Positions 29,001-37,067 of a stretch of 64,000 nt of DNA are shown here, piece by piece; position 1 is the first letter of the stretch, and each line of letters opens with the position of its first letter. The DNA comes from Polynucleobacter rarus. Its GTDB lineage: Bacteria > Pseudomonadota > Gammaproteobacteria > Burkholderiales > Burkholderiaceae. The notes under the pieces were generated by a model, which ran no database searches, had not been told where the DNA came from, and was given only the letters and a program-made list of their open reading frames with translations. The stretch is from assembly GCF_003072505.1 (NCBI RefSeq), contig NZ_NTGB01000001.1, positions 2,281,955 through 2,345,954 of the forward strand, read 5' to 3'. Both the position numbers and the translations under genes were made by a program.

Positions 29001-29664
29001 CTACGATGCGCCTAGTAATTTACCAAGGGTGCGTACTTACATGCGAGAGTATTTAACTTCTAATCGTTTAACAATTCCAACATTACAAGCTACTCAGGTT
29101 GCTAAAGTTGGAGATAGTCATTATTTCAGTGCTTATGGCGGGATGCTGGAGATGATGTATGGTGGTGTTGGCGGTGAGTGGTTATATCGTCCGTTGAATA
29201 GCTCTTTAGCTGTAGGGGTTGATGTGAATCAAGTGCGTCAACGAGACTTTGATCAACGCTTTAACTTTTTAGATTATCAAGTTACAACAGGGCATATTAC
29301 TGCTTATTGGCAAACAGGTTGGGAAGATGTTTTAGCGAAGCTTAGTTACGGTCAGTATTTAGCTGGGGACCGTGGATACACCGTGGATGTTTCGAAAGCA
29401 TTTTCGAATGGTGTAAAGATGGGCGCTTACTTTACGAGAACAAATGTCTCAGCAGAACAATTTGGAGAGGGAAGTTTTGACAAGGGGATTTATGTTTCAA
29501 TCCCATTCGATGCATTCTTTACGAAGTACAGTAATGATACTGCAACGATTTTATGGAATCCGCTGGTTAGGGATGGTGGGGCTAAACTGAATCGGATGTA
29601 TCAGTTATATAACATGACTGGTATGAGGGATGAGCGGATTTTACGATTTGGGCTAGAGAGGTAG
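26092..29664 (+). CDS. YjbG-YjbH (GfcC-GfcD) fusion, capsule export outer-membrane protein
   Basis: A 1190-residue exported protein. ATG 26092 forms an ATGA overlap with yjbF and is preferred to an upstream TTG at 26059. The signal peptide is unusual: about 48 polar residues, then a hydrophobic core and a cut after SGFA at residue 72. Residues about 185-300 (LPVTGRVLLPATDPRWLE to SWIWVPK) resemble YjbG/GfcC, and from about 382 (DWGSIGLLQTPTSRMMPAG) to the end is a long YjbH/GfcD beta-barrel-like region. The Ser/Asn-rich segment 650-720 looks like a linker, and a second barrel-like part follows. The predicted role is secretion or assembly of polysaccharide at the outer membrane with Wza. E. 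coli encodes G and H separately. Confidence 0.82.
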   Translation: MKSRLHNSSQKVLSEKDFSLKAISVKTFLVKANLINSYPTKSGLIDSKSVVWVSFCSVFCISLSMLPTSGFAQEKTSDLTLKSAQRLSTVIGSENATALPQNLPNPNTASQNTTNQVVSLQGMMWNTPSEIAAQQKQKDHLLRYLSSLQKSSSKELNSSSQANNPSSLSSVKTSAIDTLSGLIQSLPVTGRVLLPATDPRWLETHPQLDPIISSQDSLKNPERKNTVTLIQGDGRVCVIPFKRSVYAKHYAKLCANTNSISDWAWVIQADGVIQKVSLSTWNAGTQNYPAAGSWIWVPKSPKGIDQITQQLPWNTYGSEKGYFSEAFSEEFAVFLATQGPSDQVALSEFLKADRTFVEDIVFDLKLDQSEKYQPKDSALIASDWGSIGLLQTPTSRMMPAGSALFSYSHITPYSHYNFVLQPLPWLETSFRYSSDTNNAYGSYELSGNQSYVDKSIDLKIRLLQETATFPDVAVGLRDLTGTGLFSGEYVVANKRFGDFDFSAGLAWGYLGNRGNVKNPFSLFGSSFSSRPTADVGSGGNFSFGTYFHGQTALFGGVQYQTSIPNLSLKLELDGNNYQTEPFSTTLEQRSPINFGAVYRWNNANLTVGVERGNTAMISISVFDNLSKLSVPKLMEAPAIPISYKSISPPTNERINVPSIDPWQPSANSANDGLVMNSLANQRLIKVDQSKIDQNAANLNQPSEISALQNNGKEVRSLSTLSSTLIKTEESPSILTNGSNVTLVNKKLDIVKTSNDIREQSGWHLVRIEQKNKRWMVTLDEVTGVHLKERINRVIAVLHRDAPQDVTQFVIQYQQRQLPLIKQSYNRQAWMMKNISLLGPTKTVLAEGLVSEYPSETLLSSSAGSSFVNSTLGTSNLVNPTSTTQAVVAPSSTNSTSIADTNTGDDYLINGPKAQRLTGGFDVGYQQTIGGPNGYLFALSALGTAELLLWDGAWIKGITSLRVLDNYDKFTYDAPSNLPRVRTYMREYLTSNRLTIPTLQATQVAKVGDSHYFSAYGGMLEMMYGGVGGEWLYRPLNSSLAVGVDVNQVRQRDFDQRFNFLDYQVTTGHITAYWQTGWEDVLAKLSYGQYLAGDRGYTVDVSKAFSNGVKMGAYFTRTNVSAEQFGEGSFDKGIYVSIPFDAFFTKYSNDTATILWNPLVRDGGAKLNRMYQLYNMTGMRDERILRFGLER

Positions 29665-29693
29665 AAGGAGTAATTGGTAGATTTATAATATTA

Positions 29694-30827
29694 CTAGTCA
29701 GTTCGCATCAACTCTTGAATTGTTTCTAAATACTTATTGATGACAATATTGTGATCAAATTTTTCTTCAACTAACTTTCTTGCATTAAGTCCGATTTCTT
29801 TTTTTTGCGTATCACTAAGTTTTATAAAGCGAATCATTGCATTAGCTAAATCCTCGGCATCTTTAGGGTTACATAAAAAACCCGTTTCACCCTCAATTAC
29901 AAGATCTTTACAACCTGGCACATTAGTAGCAATTAATGGCCTACCAATTGCGCAAGCTTCAAGTAACGATCTTGGTAATCCTTCGCGATAGCTGGGCAGC
30001 ACTACAACATCTGCGGCTTCAATCTGTGGAATAACATTGTCAAGTTGCCCCATGTATTCAACAATACCTTTTGCTTCCCAATCCTTTAGAGTTGCTAATG
30101 TTATTGCTGAGGCATTATCGTAATCGCTTGGTCCAATTAAAATAAATTTCGTTTGTGGATATTTTATTTTGACAATTTTCGCTGCTTCAACAAACTCTCC
30201 GACTCCTTTATCCCATAGCATTCTTCCAATCAATAAAAATTCGGTTTTATCAAAAGGGCGCGGTGAGTAATGACTTGAAGAAAATCTATTTAGATCAATT
30301 CCTGAACCAGGGACAGGAATTGCCTGATTGTTTTTTAAGAGAGAGAGCTGCTGAAAGACATGAAGGTCATCTAAATTCTGAAAAAAAACCTTAGGCGCTC
30401 TTGTTAACGTAACTTTATATAGTGCTCTGACCACATGACTTAACCAGCTTTTTTTTATGAATGCTCTACCTAATCCAGAGATGTTGGGAACGCAGGGAGT
30501 GTTAGAAAATATTCCTGCAAAAATACTGTACAGATTTGCTTTGTGGGTAAAACTTAGTACTAGCTCTACTTTGTAAAGATGAAATGCTTTTGAAAAGTTG
30601 TAAACGGACTTTAGTTCCTCAAAGGGATTAATGCCACCGCCATTGATTTTTACTTCATGGTAAACAAATCCAACTTCTTTAAGCTTTAATGAATATTCAT
30701 CATAGGGAGCGATTGCTATGACTTGGAAACCTTTTTGTCTTAATGCGTTCATTAAACTGAGTCGGAAATTCCATAAATTCCAACTCGTATTAGAAACAAT
30801 CGCAATCGTTTTTATTTTAATAGACAA
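29694..30827 (-). CDS. Glycosyltransferase family 4
   Basis: A 377-residue GT-B enzyme. TIAIVSNTSWNLWNFRLSL at the N-terminus, FLLIGRMLWDKGVGEFVEAA in the C-terminal domain and VVVLPSYREGLPRSLLEACAIGRP (EX7E motif) place it with the WbpH/PelF-like or CapM-like GT4 group. The predicted start is TTG 30827; no ATG or better start exists nearby and no strong Shine-Dalgarno is visible. It is the last gene of the minus-strand capsule block and is convergent with yjbGH, with only 29 nt between their stops and no hairpin in the gap. Confidence 0.86.
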   Translation of the reverse strand: MSIKIKTIAIVSNTSWNLWNFRLSLMNALRQKGFQVIAIAPYDEYSLKLKEVGFVYHEVKINGGGINPFEELKSVYNFSKAFHLYKVELVLSFTHKANLYSIFAGIFSNTPCVPNISGLGRAFIKKSWLSHVVRALYKVTLTRAPKVFFQNLDDLHVFQQLSLLKNNQAIPVPGSGIDLNRFSSSHYSPRPFDKTEFLLIGRMLWDKGVGEFVEAAKIVKIKYPQTKFILIGPSDYDNASAITLATLKDWEAKGIVEYMGQLDNVIPQIEAADVVVLPSYREGLPRSLLEACAIGRPLIATNVPGCKDLVIEGETGFLCNPKDAEDLANAMIRFIKLSDTQKKEIGLNARKLVEEKFDHNIVINKYLETIQELMRTD

Positions 30828-30858
30828 GTTATAAGTATTTGTAATGACCCAAAAAGCT

Positions 30859-31836
30859 CTATGCTTTAATTGGTAAAGCTTGTCTAGGATATTTCATATA
30901 AATGACAATTATCGAAATTAGATACAAGTTAACTAAAGAATAGATTGCTATTAATAAATAGATGGCTGCCTTTAATATTCGTAAATAGCTTGCCAAACTA
31001 TCATTTGTTAACATTAGCCAACCTGGTGAAACTCCAGTGATTATTAAAATTAATTGGCGAATAGGTTTAGGTAACATGAAATTTCGTAATCTACTATCCC
31101 ATTCTTCTACCTCAATAAAATTGATGCCTTTTTTCCAAAGTAAGGTAGATAACTGAGATGTGTTGTATCCTTCGTAATTCTCTAAGTCAATATTTAATCT
31201 TTTTTCATTCAAATTAATAATATTTAATTGTTCAAACAAGGTGGTTTTTCTTGCTTCATATTGATTCAATAATTCATTATTCAATGAAAATTGTGCTCTG
31301 TTAAACGGATCTAACCAAACCCATTTTTTAAGTTTTCCGTCATAAAATTCTACTGTTGTGTGATTTAAAGAATTTACTTCTCGAACCTTAAGTTCAAAAA
31401 AAACTGCATAAAAAATCCACGCCTTTGAGTAATCGGAACAACATCCTATTCCTTTCTCTACATCAAAAACTACTTTACCTAAAGATGGCACCCCACAAAT
31501 TTGTCCCGATGGATTGTCACCTAAATATTTCAAAATACTAACCGCTAAGAATTTATCTGAATCATTTCCTTTATATTGATTTTTTATAAGACTTAGATCA
31601 TCCATAGCCTTAGGATTCATATATTTGATAAAGTTTTCTTTATTTTCAGTTTTAAAGTTTTTAGTAATTAAGGAATTTAGGTCGTTTTCATTAGATATTG
31701 TTGAATCTGCAATGATTTCTGAAAACATTAAGTTTCTTAAATAAATTTGATGTTTATTTTTTAAATTAACTATAAGTAATAAAGTAATTGAATTTAATAA
31801 AATTATTATTAAAAAATAAATATTGATTTTTTTCAT
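30859..31836 (-). CDS. Membrane-anchored transglutaminase-like protein
   Basis: A 325-residue protein with an N-terminal membrane anchor (residues 4-24), a soluble central part and one or two C-terminal hydrophobic segments (about 260-315). The middle shows a transglutaminase-like papain-fold triad: Cys132/133 in GIGCCSDYSKAW, His159 in SLNHTTVEF and Asp176 in WVWLDPF. Such domains act as cysteine proteases, amidases or acyl transferases. The topology puts the catalytic part probably on the periplasmic side. It lies 16 nt after the EpsG-type polymerase gene and before a GT4 gene, so a role in capsule maturation or attachment is possible but not established. Lipid, peptide or aminosugar amide could be the substrate. 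Confidence 0.7.
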   Translation of the reverse strand: MKKINIYFLIIILLNSITLLLIVNLKNKHQIYLRNLMFSEIIADSTISNENDLNSLITKNFKTENKENFIKYMNPKAMDDLSLIKNQYKGNDSDKFLAVSILKYLGDNPSGQICGVPSLGKVVFDVEKGIGCCSDYSKAWIFYAVFFELKVREVNSLNHTTVEFYDGKLKKWVWLDPFNRAQFSLNNELLNQYEARKTTLFEQLNIINLNEKRLNIDLENYEGYNTSQLSTLLWKKGINFIEVEEWDSRLRNFMLPKPIRQLILIITGVSPGWLMLTNDSLASYLRILKAAIYLLIAIYSLVNLYLISIIVIYMKYPRQALPIKA

Positions 31837-31851
31837 TTCAACTTTTTTAAG

Positions 31852-32916
31852 TTACCAAACGCCAAAAAAGTAAAACTGATAAGGAAGCCAAGCGAAAGCT
31901 GTATCTGCATAGAAAAGCCAAACAAATTGAATAATCGCATAATAAATAACAATAAAGTAAGTGGTTATTTTAGGATCTAAATTTTTTCGTAATACTAAAG
32001 GTAACCAAGAAAAAACATACAACTGTATCGGAATCCAATATAAGGCAACACGATCAACTGCTGTACTGGATGTTGAAACTTGCAATACAAAAATTGTTAA
32101 GATTCCACCTAAAGCCATTAATGTCCAAAATTGCTTTTCTGAATTGCTAATTGGAAATTTATTTCTGAATATTAAAAATAAAATACTTGGTACTGCATTC
32201 ATCCAAACGCGTATTTTTGCACCCGATGAACTGTAAAAACTGTATAAATAACCTTCGGTAAAACTATCAACTTTTGAGGCGATTAGAAATTGATAAATTA
32301 ATAGTCCTAAAACTGCAAGTATAGGTAACAGAATCCATCGTTTAGTTTTGATTGATAGCGCATAAAATGGCAACATAATTATTGCTGATGAGTGAAACAA
32401 TACAGCTATACTAGAGTAAATAATATTTTGTTGCAGTTTTCTCTGATTTAATGAAGCTAGTGCCATCATAGAAATACCGATTGCTACAGCCTGTCTAGAA
32501 TAGCCCATTGAAACCACAATAACTAAATACGGTATTGCTACTGTAATAGCTAACCATGGAAAGGGTAAAGTCCTACAGAACAAAACTAATCCTAGTGTAA
32601 AAATCAATCCACAAACAAAGTTAACAACGAATATTCCCCCAAAAAATAGGCTTAGCCAATTTATCAAGTTGTATCCGGGATCTCCTGATTCGAGAAGAGC
32701 TTCTTTAAAACCAAAAGAAACGCTTTCCAACTTATCTAGGTATGAGTCCCAGTCCCCTCCCACCTGATATCTGAAACCAACCATTAAAGAAATAACTGTT
32801 ATTATGAAATACCAGTTTATATCCCAACTCGTAACCTTTCTTAATTGAAAATTTTTCTTTACATCACCTAAAGCATATAAAGCTGGAATCATAAATAACA
32901 CCCAATAAGGCAACAT
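31852..32916 (-). CDS. EpsG-family polysaccharide polymerase (Wzy-like)
   Basis: A 354-residue inner-membrane protein with about ten hydrophobic helices. FRYQVGGDWDSYLDKLE, including the Gly-Gly-Asp-Trp-x-x-Tyr loop, is the EpsG signature, and GYSRQAVAIGISMMAL with the Arg-Gln pair is a second one. EpsG proteins polymerise repeat units in Wzx/Wzy-type pathways. It is separate from the Wzy_C protein at the left edge, so the locus has two candidate polymerases. Directly downstream of asnB with a 3-nt gap. Confidence 0.85.
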   Translation of the reverse strand: MLPYWVLFMIPALYALGDVKKNFQLRKVTSWDINWYFIITVISLMVGFRYQVGGDWDSYLDKLESVSFGFKEALLESGDPGYNLINWLSLFFGGIFVVNFVCGLIFTLGLVLFCRTLPFPWLAITVAIPYLVIVVSMGYSRQAVAIGISMMALASLNQRKLQQNIIYSSIAVLFHSSAIIMLPFYALSIKTKRWILLPILAVLGLLIYQFLIASKVDSFTEGYLYSFYSSSGAKIRVWMNAVPSILFLIFRNKFPISNSEKQFWTLMALGGILTIFVLQVSTSSTAVDRVALYWIPIQLYVFSWLPLVLRKNLDPKITTYFIVIYYAIIQFVWLFYADTAFAWLPYQFYFFGVW

Positions 32917-32919
32917 TTT

Positions 32920-34998
32920 CTAATTTTTCCCTTTGAGAGACCCTTGATGAGTTATCCAAGACTGAAACATTAGGATAGACCATAACGAGGTAGTATTGTC
33001 TCTATCTCCACGGATATGTTCTTGCCATTTTTTTTGAATAATTTCTACTTTAAAATAACCTTGGCTTCTTATTACTCTTTCATCCAGCAAGCTATTAGCC
33101 CAATCTTTCAGTGGTCCTCTTAACCACTGGCCAATGGGAATACCAAATCCAGCTTTAGGTCTTTCTATTAATTCTTTTGGAACATACTTATATAAAACTT
33201 GTCTTAAAGCCCATTTACCTTTATTGTCTCGAATTTTCATATTGAGTGGTAATTGCCATGCAAGCTCGACGACTCTATGATCTAAAAAAGGGACCCTTGT
33301 TTCTAAACTCGTAGCCATTGCAGCACGATCGACCTTACATAAGATATCGTCAGGTAGATAGGTCATACTATCAAAATACATCATACGTTGTTGAGATTCT
33401 TCAAGACCGACAGTTGGGAAGTTGATATTTAACGGATTAAAGAGTTCTTGGGATATGTTTTCCGTTGATAAAATTTGAGAATCTCTGATTAGTAAAGAGT
33501 TAGCTGGATCCTCCCACTCGGATACTAAACTCCAATACAATCCATCTAAATCTTGAATCGTACTTAAACGATGCGCTAATTTATGTGCCTTATCTCCAAG
33601 TCGACTTACTTTGCTCGAATTAGGCAACATTGCATTTATTGGTTTACTCAGACTATCCCAAATATTTATAGGTAGTCCTGCAATCATTGAACCTAAGATT
33701 TGTCTTGTTGAATAGGGTAGCCAAGATATCCTATTCCAGATACGTGGGCCCCAAAAATAACGGTTATATCCTCCAAACAATTCATCTCCAGCATCTCCTG
33801 ATAAAGCAACAGTTACATGTTGACGAGCAGCTTTACATACCAGATGGGTGGGAATTTGGGATGAATCTGCAAATGGCTCATCGTACATGGATGCGAGTAG
33901 TGGAATCACTGCCATTGCTTCACTAGCAGTAACAAATAATTCACTATGATCTGTACCTAAGTGTTTTGCAACCTCTTTAGCAAAGGGGGATTCATCAAAT
34001 CCTGATTCTTCAAATCCTACGGTGAAAGTTTTTACAGGATTCATACATTGCTCTTGCATTAGAGCAACAATAGTGGATGAATCAACCCCTCCAGAGAGAA
34101 ATGCACCTAATGGAACATCTGATAATGACTGTAAACTTACTGAATCTTTTAAACGAAGTTCGAGTTGTTCCAATGCATCAGTTTCATTTGTTATTAAATT
34201 AGTTAATCCGGATTCAACCTTGTTTGCTAATGACCACCACCGGGTCAGACTTAAACCATTTAAATTTAATGGTGCCCTTAACATTTCATTTGGAGATGCA
34301 GGAAAAACTTCACTAATACTTAAAATACAGCCAGGCTCTAACTTGTAAATATCTTGATAAATACTTTGAGGGGCTGGAACATACATAAATCGTAAATAAT
34401 TTGCTAATGCAGAACGGCTAATTTGATTATAGAATTTTGGATGTTCAGTTAAGGCTTTTAACTCTGACCCAAAAATAAAATCCTGCCCTAATTGACCTTT
34501 TACATTATCATGACCATTGTTTGTCCAACCATAGTAGAGAGGTTTTTCACCAATTCGGTCTCTGATTAGATGAAGTTTTTTAGTTTCTTTATCCCATAAT
34601 GCAATAGCAAACATTCCAACTGTTCGATTTAGAGTTGGAATAATTCCCCATTTCTCAAATGCAGCAAGTAAAGTTTCTGTATCAGAATGCCCACTCCAGA
34701 TAATATTGGGTTCAATATTTTGTAATTCAGCTCTAATTTCTAAATGGTTATAAATTTCACCATTAAACGCAATAACATACCGATGACTATTTGAATGCAT
34801 TGGCTGATGACCAGCTGCTGATAAGTCTAAAATCGATAATCTACGATGACCAAGTGCTATTCCATGTTCAATATCACTCCAAACACCCATATCATCTGGG
34901 CCTCGATAAGATATTGCTAATGCCATTTTCTCAGTAATTTTATTTAAATCTTCATGATTAGTTGAAGAGTTGCTTAATATACCTACTATTCCACACAT
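32920..34998 (-). CDS. asnB: Glutamine-dependent asparagine synthase-type amidotransferase
   Basis: A 692-residue enzyme with an N-terminal class II glutaminase domain, catalytic Cys2 after Met removal (MCGIVGIL), RGPDDMG and FNGEIYNH, and a C-terminal synthetase domain with SGGVDSSTIVALM (PP-loop) and LSGDAGDELFGGYNRYFW. All catalytic parts appear intact, and length exceeds the usual 600-650. In surface-glycan loci such proteins (WbpS-like) amidate hexuronic acids. UDP-HexNAcA genes at 49.3-51.6 kb in the same block would supply such a uronic acid, so a sugar amidation role is plausible. Plain asparagine synthesis cannot be excluded. Confidence 0.88.
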   Translation of the reverse strand: MCGIVGILSNSSTNHEDLNKITEKMALAISYRGPDDMGVWSDIEHGIALGHRRLSILDLSAAGHQPMHSNSHRYVIAFNGEIYNHLEIRAELQNIEPNIIWSGHSDTETLLAAFEKWGIIPTLNRTVGMFAIALWDKETKKLHLIRDRIGEKPLYYGWTNNGHDNVKGQLGQDFIFGSELKALTEHPKFYNQISRSALANYLRFMYVPAPQSIYQDIYKLEPGCILSISEVFPASPNEMLRAPLNLNGLSLTRWWSLANKVESGLTNLITNETDALEQLELRLKDSVSLQSLSDVPLGAFLSGGVDSSTIVALMQEQCMNPVKTFTVGFEESGFDESPFAKEVAKHLGTDHSELFVTASEAMAVIPLLASMYDEPFADSSQIPTHLVCKAARQHVTVALSGDAGDELFGGYNRYFWGPRIWNRISWLPYSTRQILGSMIAGLPINIWDSLSKPINAMLPNSSKVSRLGDKAHKLAHRLSTIQDLDGLYWSLVSEWEDPANSLLIRDSQILSTENISQELFNPLNINFPTVGLEESQQRMMYFDSMTYLPDDILCKVDRAAMATSLETRVPFLDHRVVELAWQLPLNMKIRDNKGKWALRQVLYKYVPKELIERPKAGFGIPIGQWLRGPLKDWANSLLDERVIRSQGYFKVEIIQKKWQEHIRGDRDNTTSLWSILMFQSWITHQGSLKGKN

Positions 34999-35001
34999 TT
35001 A

Positions 35002-35966
35002 CTATTGATTCCTAATTTTTTTATGTAAAAATCTAAGCATTGGCACTTCATACAATCGATGATATAAAAATCCAATAAATATCGATATAACGACGCCAAA
35101 ACATAGGGAATAATACCAAGTTAGACCAATATCTCTCGCCAATCGTTGTGTCATAGACAAAAGTGGATTATGGATTAAATATATTGAAAAACTTGCGTTC
35201 CCTAATAAAATTAATGGCAAGGTTAATCCATTTATTTTAATCTCATTTTGCAGTACTAATCCAAGTAAAACTAAGGCTATCCCAAAACCAAATATCAACC
35301 GTGTAAATATAGTATCATTATATCCTAAACTATAAAATGTTAAAATACTTATTAGGGTTCCCAAGATAAGGATTAGCTGATTATTCGATTTTAATCTTTT
35401 TTTATCTTTATACAACTCTGCAACACATACTCCCATTATAAACTCAATATTTAATATACTTAATGGGTATTTTGGTAATCCCCCCACAGGTTAACTGAAT
35501 TTAGAAGTAGAATTTTCTCATTGAGAGGAGTTCTACATGAAGCGTCCAACCTACAGATAATGCCGTCGGTAAATTAGAAGGTATTAAAAAAATTGAGCTA
35601 ATGATACTATAATCTCTTCCACCATTAACTGCAGATAAATTAGGGAATAAAATGTACAAAATAATCATTCCTACTCCGATCGGCCAGTAGATCGGATAAA
35701 TCCTTAAAAATCTCTTTTTAATATATAAACTCATTATTTTAGGATTGTTATTATTTTGATTAATATGCATAATAATAAAGCCAGATATAACAAAAAATAA
35801 ATCAACTCCTAGATATCCTAGATTTTACCACTTTGCCAAATAAAGTGGTATTTGTTCCACAAACGCGTTAGTTCGAAGGAAAGCATGATGAATAAGAACC
35901 GCTAATGCAGCTAAGCCTCTTAATACTTGAAGAATATTTATTTGATTATTTATATTTTTTTACCGC
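35002..35966 (-). pseudogene. Acyltransferase-3 (OafA-like) family, decayed
   Basis: Parts of one membrane O-acyltransferase can be read in order. An N-terminal piece (35830-35960) reads ILQVLRGLAALAVLIHH, with the expected catalytic His region, but has no ATG. A TAA at 35825-35827 interrupts it right after LAKW; the same frame then continues GVDLFFVISGFIIM and RFLRIYPIYW. At 35501 it ends again after GWTLHVELL, with sequence missing and a frame change, before the last third resumes (35487-35002, IEFIMGVCVAELY, NASFSIYLIHNPLL). So at least one nonsense mutation, one deletion with frameshift and a lost start are visible. The intact gene would O-acetylate glycan. Expression of fragments is unlikely to be functional. 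Confidence 0.85.
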
Positions 35967-36005
35967 TAAATAAGTCAACAATTTTATTTTATTTTTTATT
36001 AACAT

Positions 36006-37067
36006 TTATTTTTTATATGATACTTTTTTTATAATCTCTGAAAAAATTGGTAAGTTCATCTCAAGAGAATAATTCCTAATAATTATTTCTCTTCCAGCTG
36101 AGCCCATTTCATATCTAAGATTTTGATTATCTCTCAAAATTCTAAAAGCCTCTAACCACTCATTTGAGTTGCTTGCAAATAAACCACAGCTTTCGTTAAC
36201 TACATCTTTATTAGCTCCTACTGGCGATGCAATAACCGGTACAGAACATGCTAAGTATTGAATAAGCTTAAAAGCACATTTCCCTCTTTCCCACTCTGTA
36301 TCAATTAGTGGCATAACTCCAACATCAAATGTATTAATTAAATCAACTTCTGTAGCTTCGCTCCATTTAATTTCTACAACTTCAATATTTGGAATAATAG
36401 GTGCTTTAGCTCCTATTATTATTAGTCTTACTGAACATTCCATTGCCAATTTCGAGAGTGGCTCAATTAATTCGTTTAAATAGATTGAAGTGGATGGTGA
36501 TCCAATCCATCCGACATTAAATACGCTAGAGTTACGACTTTTAATATTGGGAATATATTTTTCAGTATCAACTACTGTTGGTAAATAATTCGTATCAATA
36601 TTTAATTTGGATGCGTATTCAACTAATTGGTGATTTCCGGCTGTTATGGACGTTGAACCAGAAATTACACGATCAAATTTATTCCCCAATAATTTTTTTG
36701 CTGATGCATATCTTCCAGTACGATATTTTAAATAGAAAGCATCATCAAAATCATAGATATAGGGCTTACGAATAAAAGCTTTCTCTAAAAAACCTGGCGC
36801 AAAAGGAAATAATTCACATTGTAGTATTGCCAAATCATATTTATAAATTTGAGATAATTCTATAAACCGGTTTAAGCCTGATAGTAGCAAATTAGATATT
36901 GGAATCTTACCACCAGAAAAGCGCCACTTTAAATACTCATCTCCTAATAGACTGTATATTTCAAGTTGTATACCAACTTTTTCAAGCCCAATAACGTATT
37001 GACTTAGTCTATATCTGTGACTAGCAGCTAATGGACCGTAAAGAGCTAAACCCAAAACTTTAATCAT
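36006..37067 (-). CDS. Glycosyltransferase family 4-like
   Basis: A 353-residue GT-B protein. MIKVLGLALYGPLAASHRYR at the N-terminus with YIYDFDDAFYLKYR in the middle is typical of a GT4-like subgroup found in capsule loci. The C-terminal half has VGWIGSPSTSIYLNEL and KCAFKLIQYLACSVPVIASPVGAN, the donor-binding region. It overlaps the upstream GT4 gene as ATGA. Specificity unknown. The decayed acyltransferase lies directly downstream. Confidence 0.82.
   Translation of the reverse strand: MIKVLGLALYGPLAASHRYRLSQYVIGLEKVGIQLEIYSLLGDEYLKWRFSGGKIPISNLLLSGLNRFIELSQIYKYDLAILQCELFPFAPGFLEKAFIRKPYIYDFDDAFYLKYRTGRYASAKKLLGNKFDRVISGSTSITAGNHQLVEYASKLNIDTNYLPTVVDTEKYIPNIKSRNSSVFNVGWIGSPSTSIYLNELIEPLSKLAMECSVRLIIIGAKAPIIPNIEVVEIKWSEATEVDLINTFDVGVMPLIDTEWERGKCAFKLIQYLACSVPVIASPVGANKDVVNESCGLFASNSNEWLEAFRILRDNQNLRYEMGSAGREIIIRNYSLEMNLPIFSEIIKKVSYKK

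Noticed and set aside
30859-34998. AsnB plus transglutaminase-like gene as a lasso-peptide cluster
   Set aside because: Lasso clusters pair an AsnB-like cyclase with a transglutaminase-like protease, but here AsnB keeps the full glutaminase Cys2 domain, the other protein is membrane-anchored, an EpsG polymerase lies between them, and no precursor or RiPP recognition element is visible.
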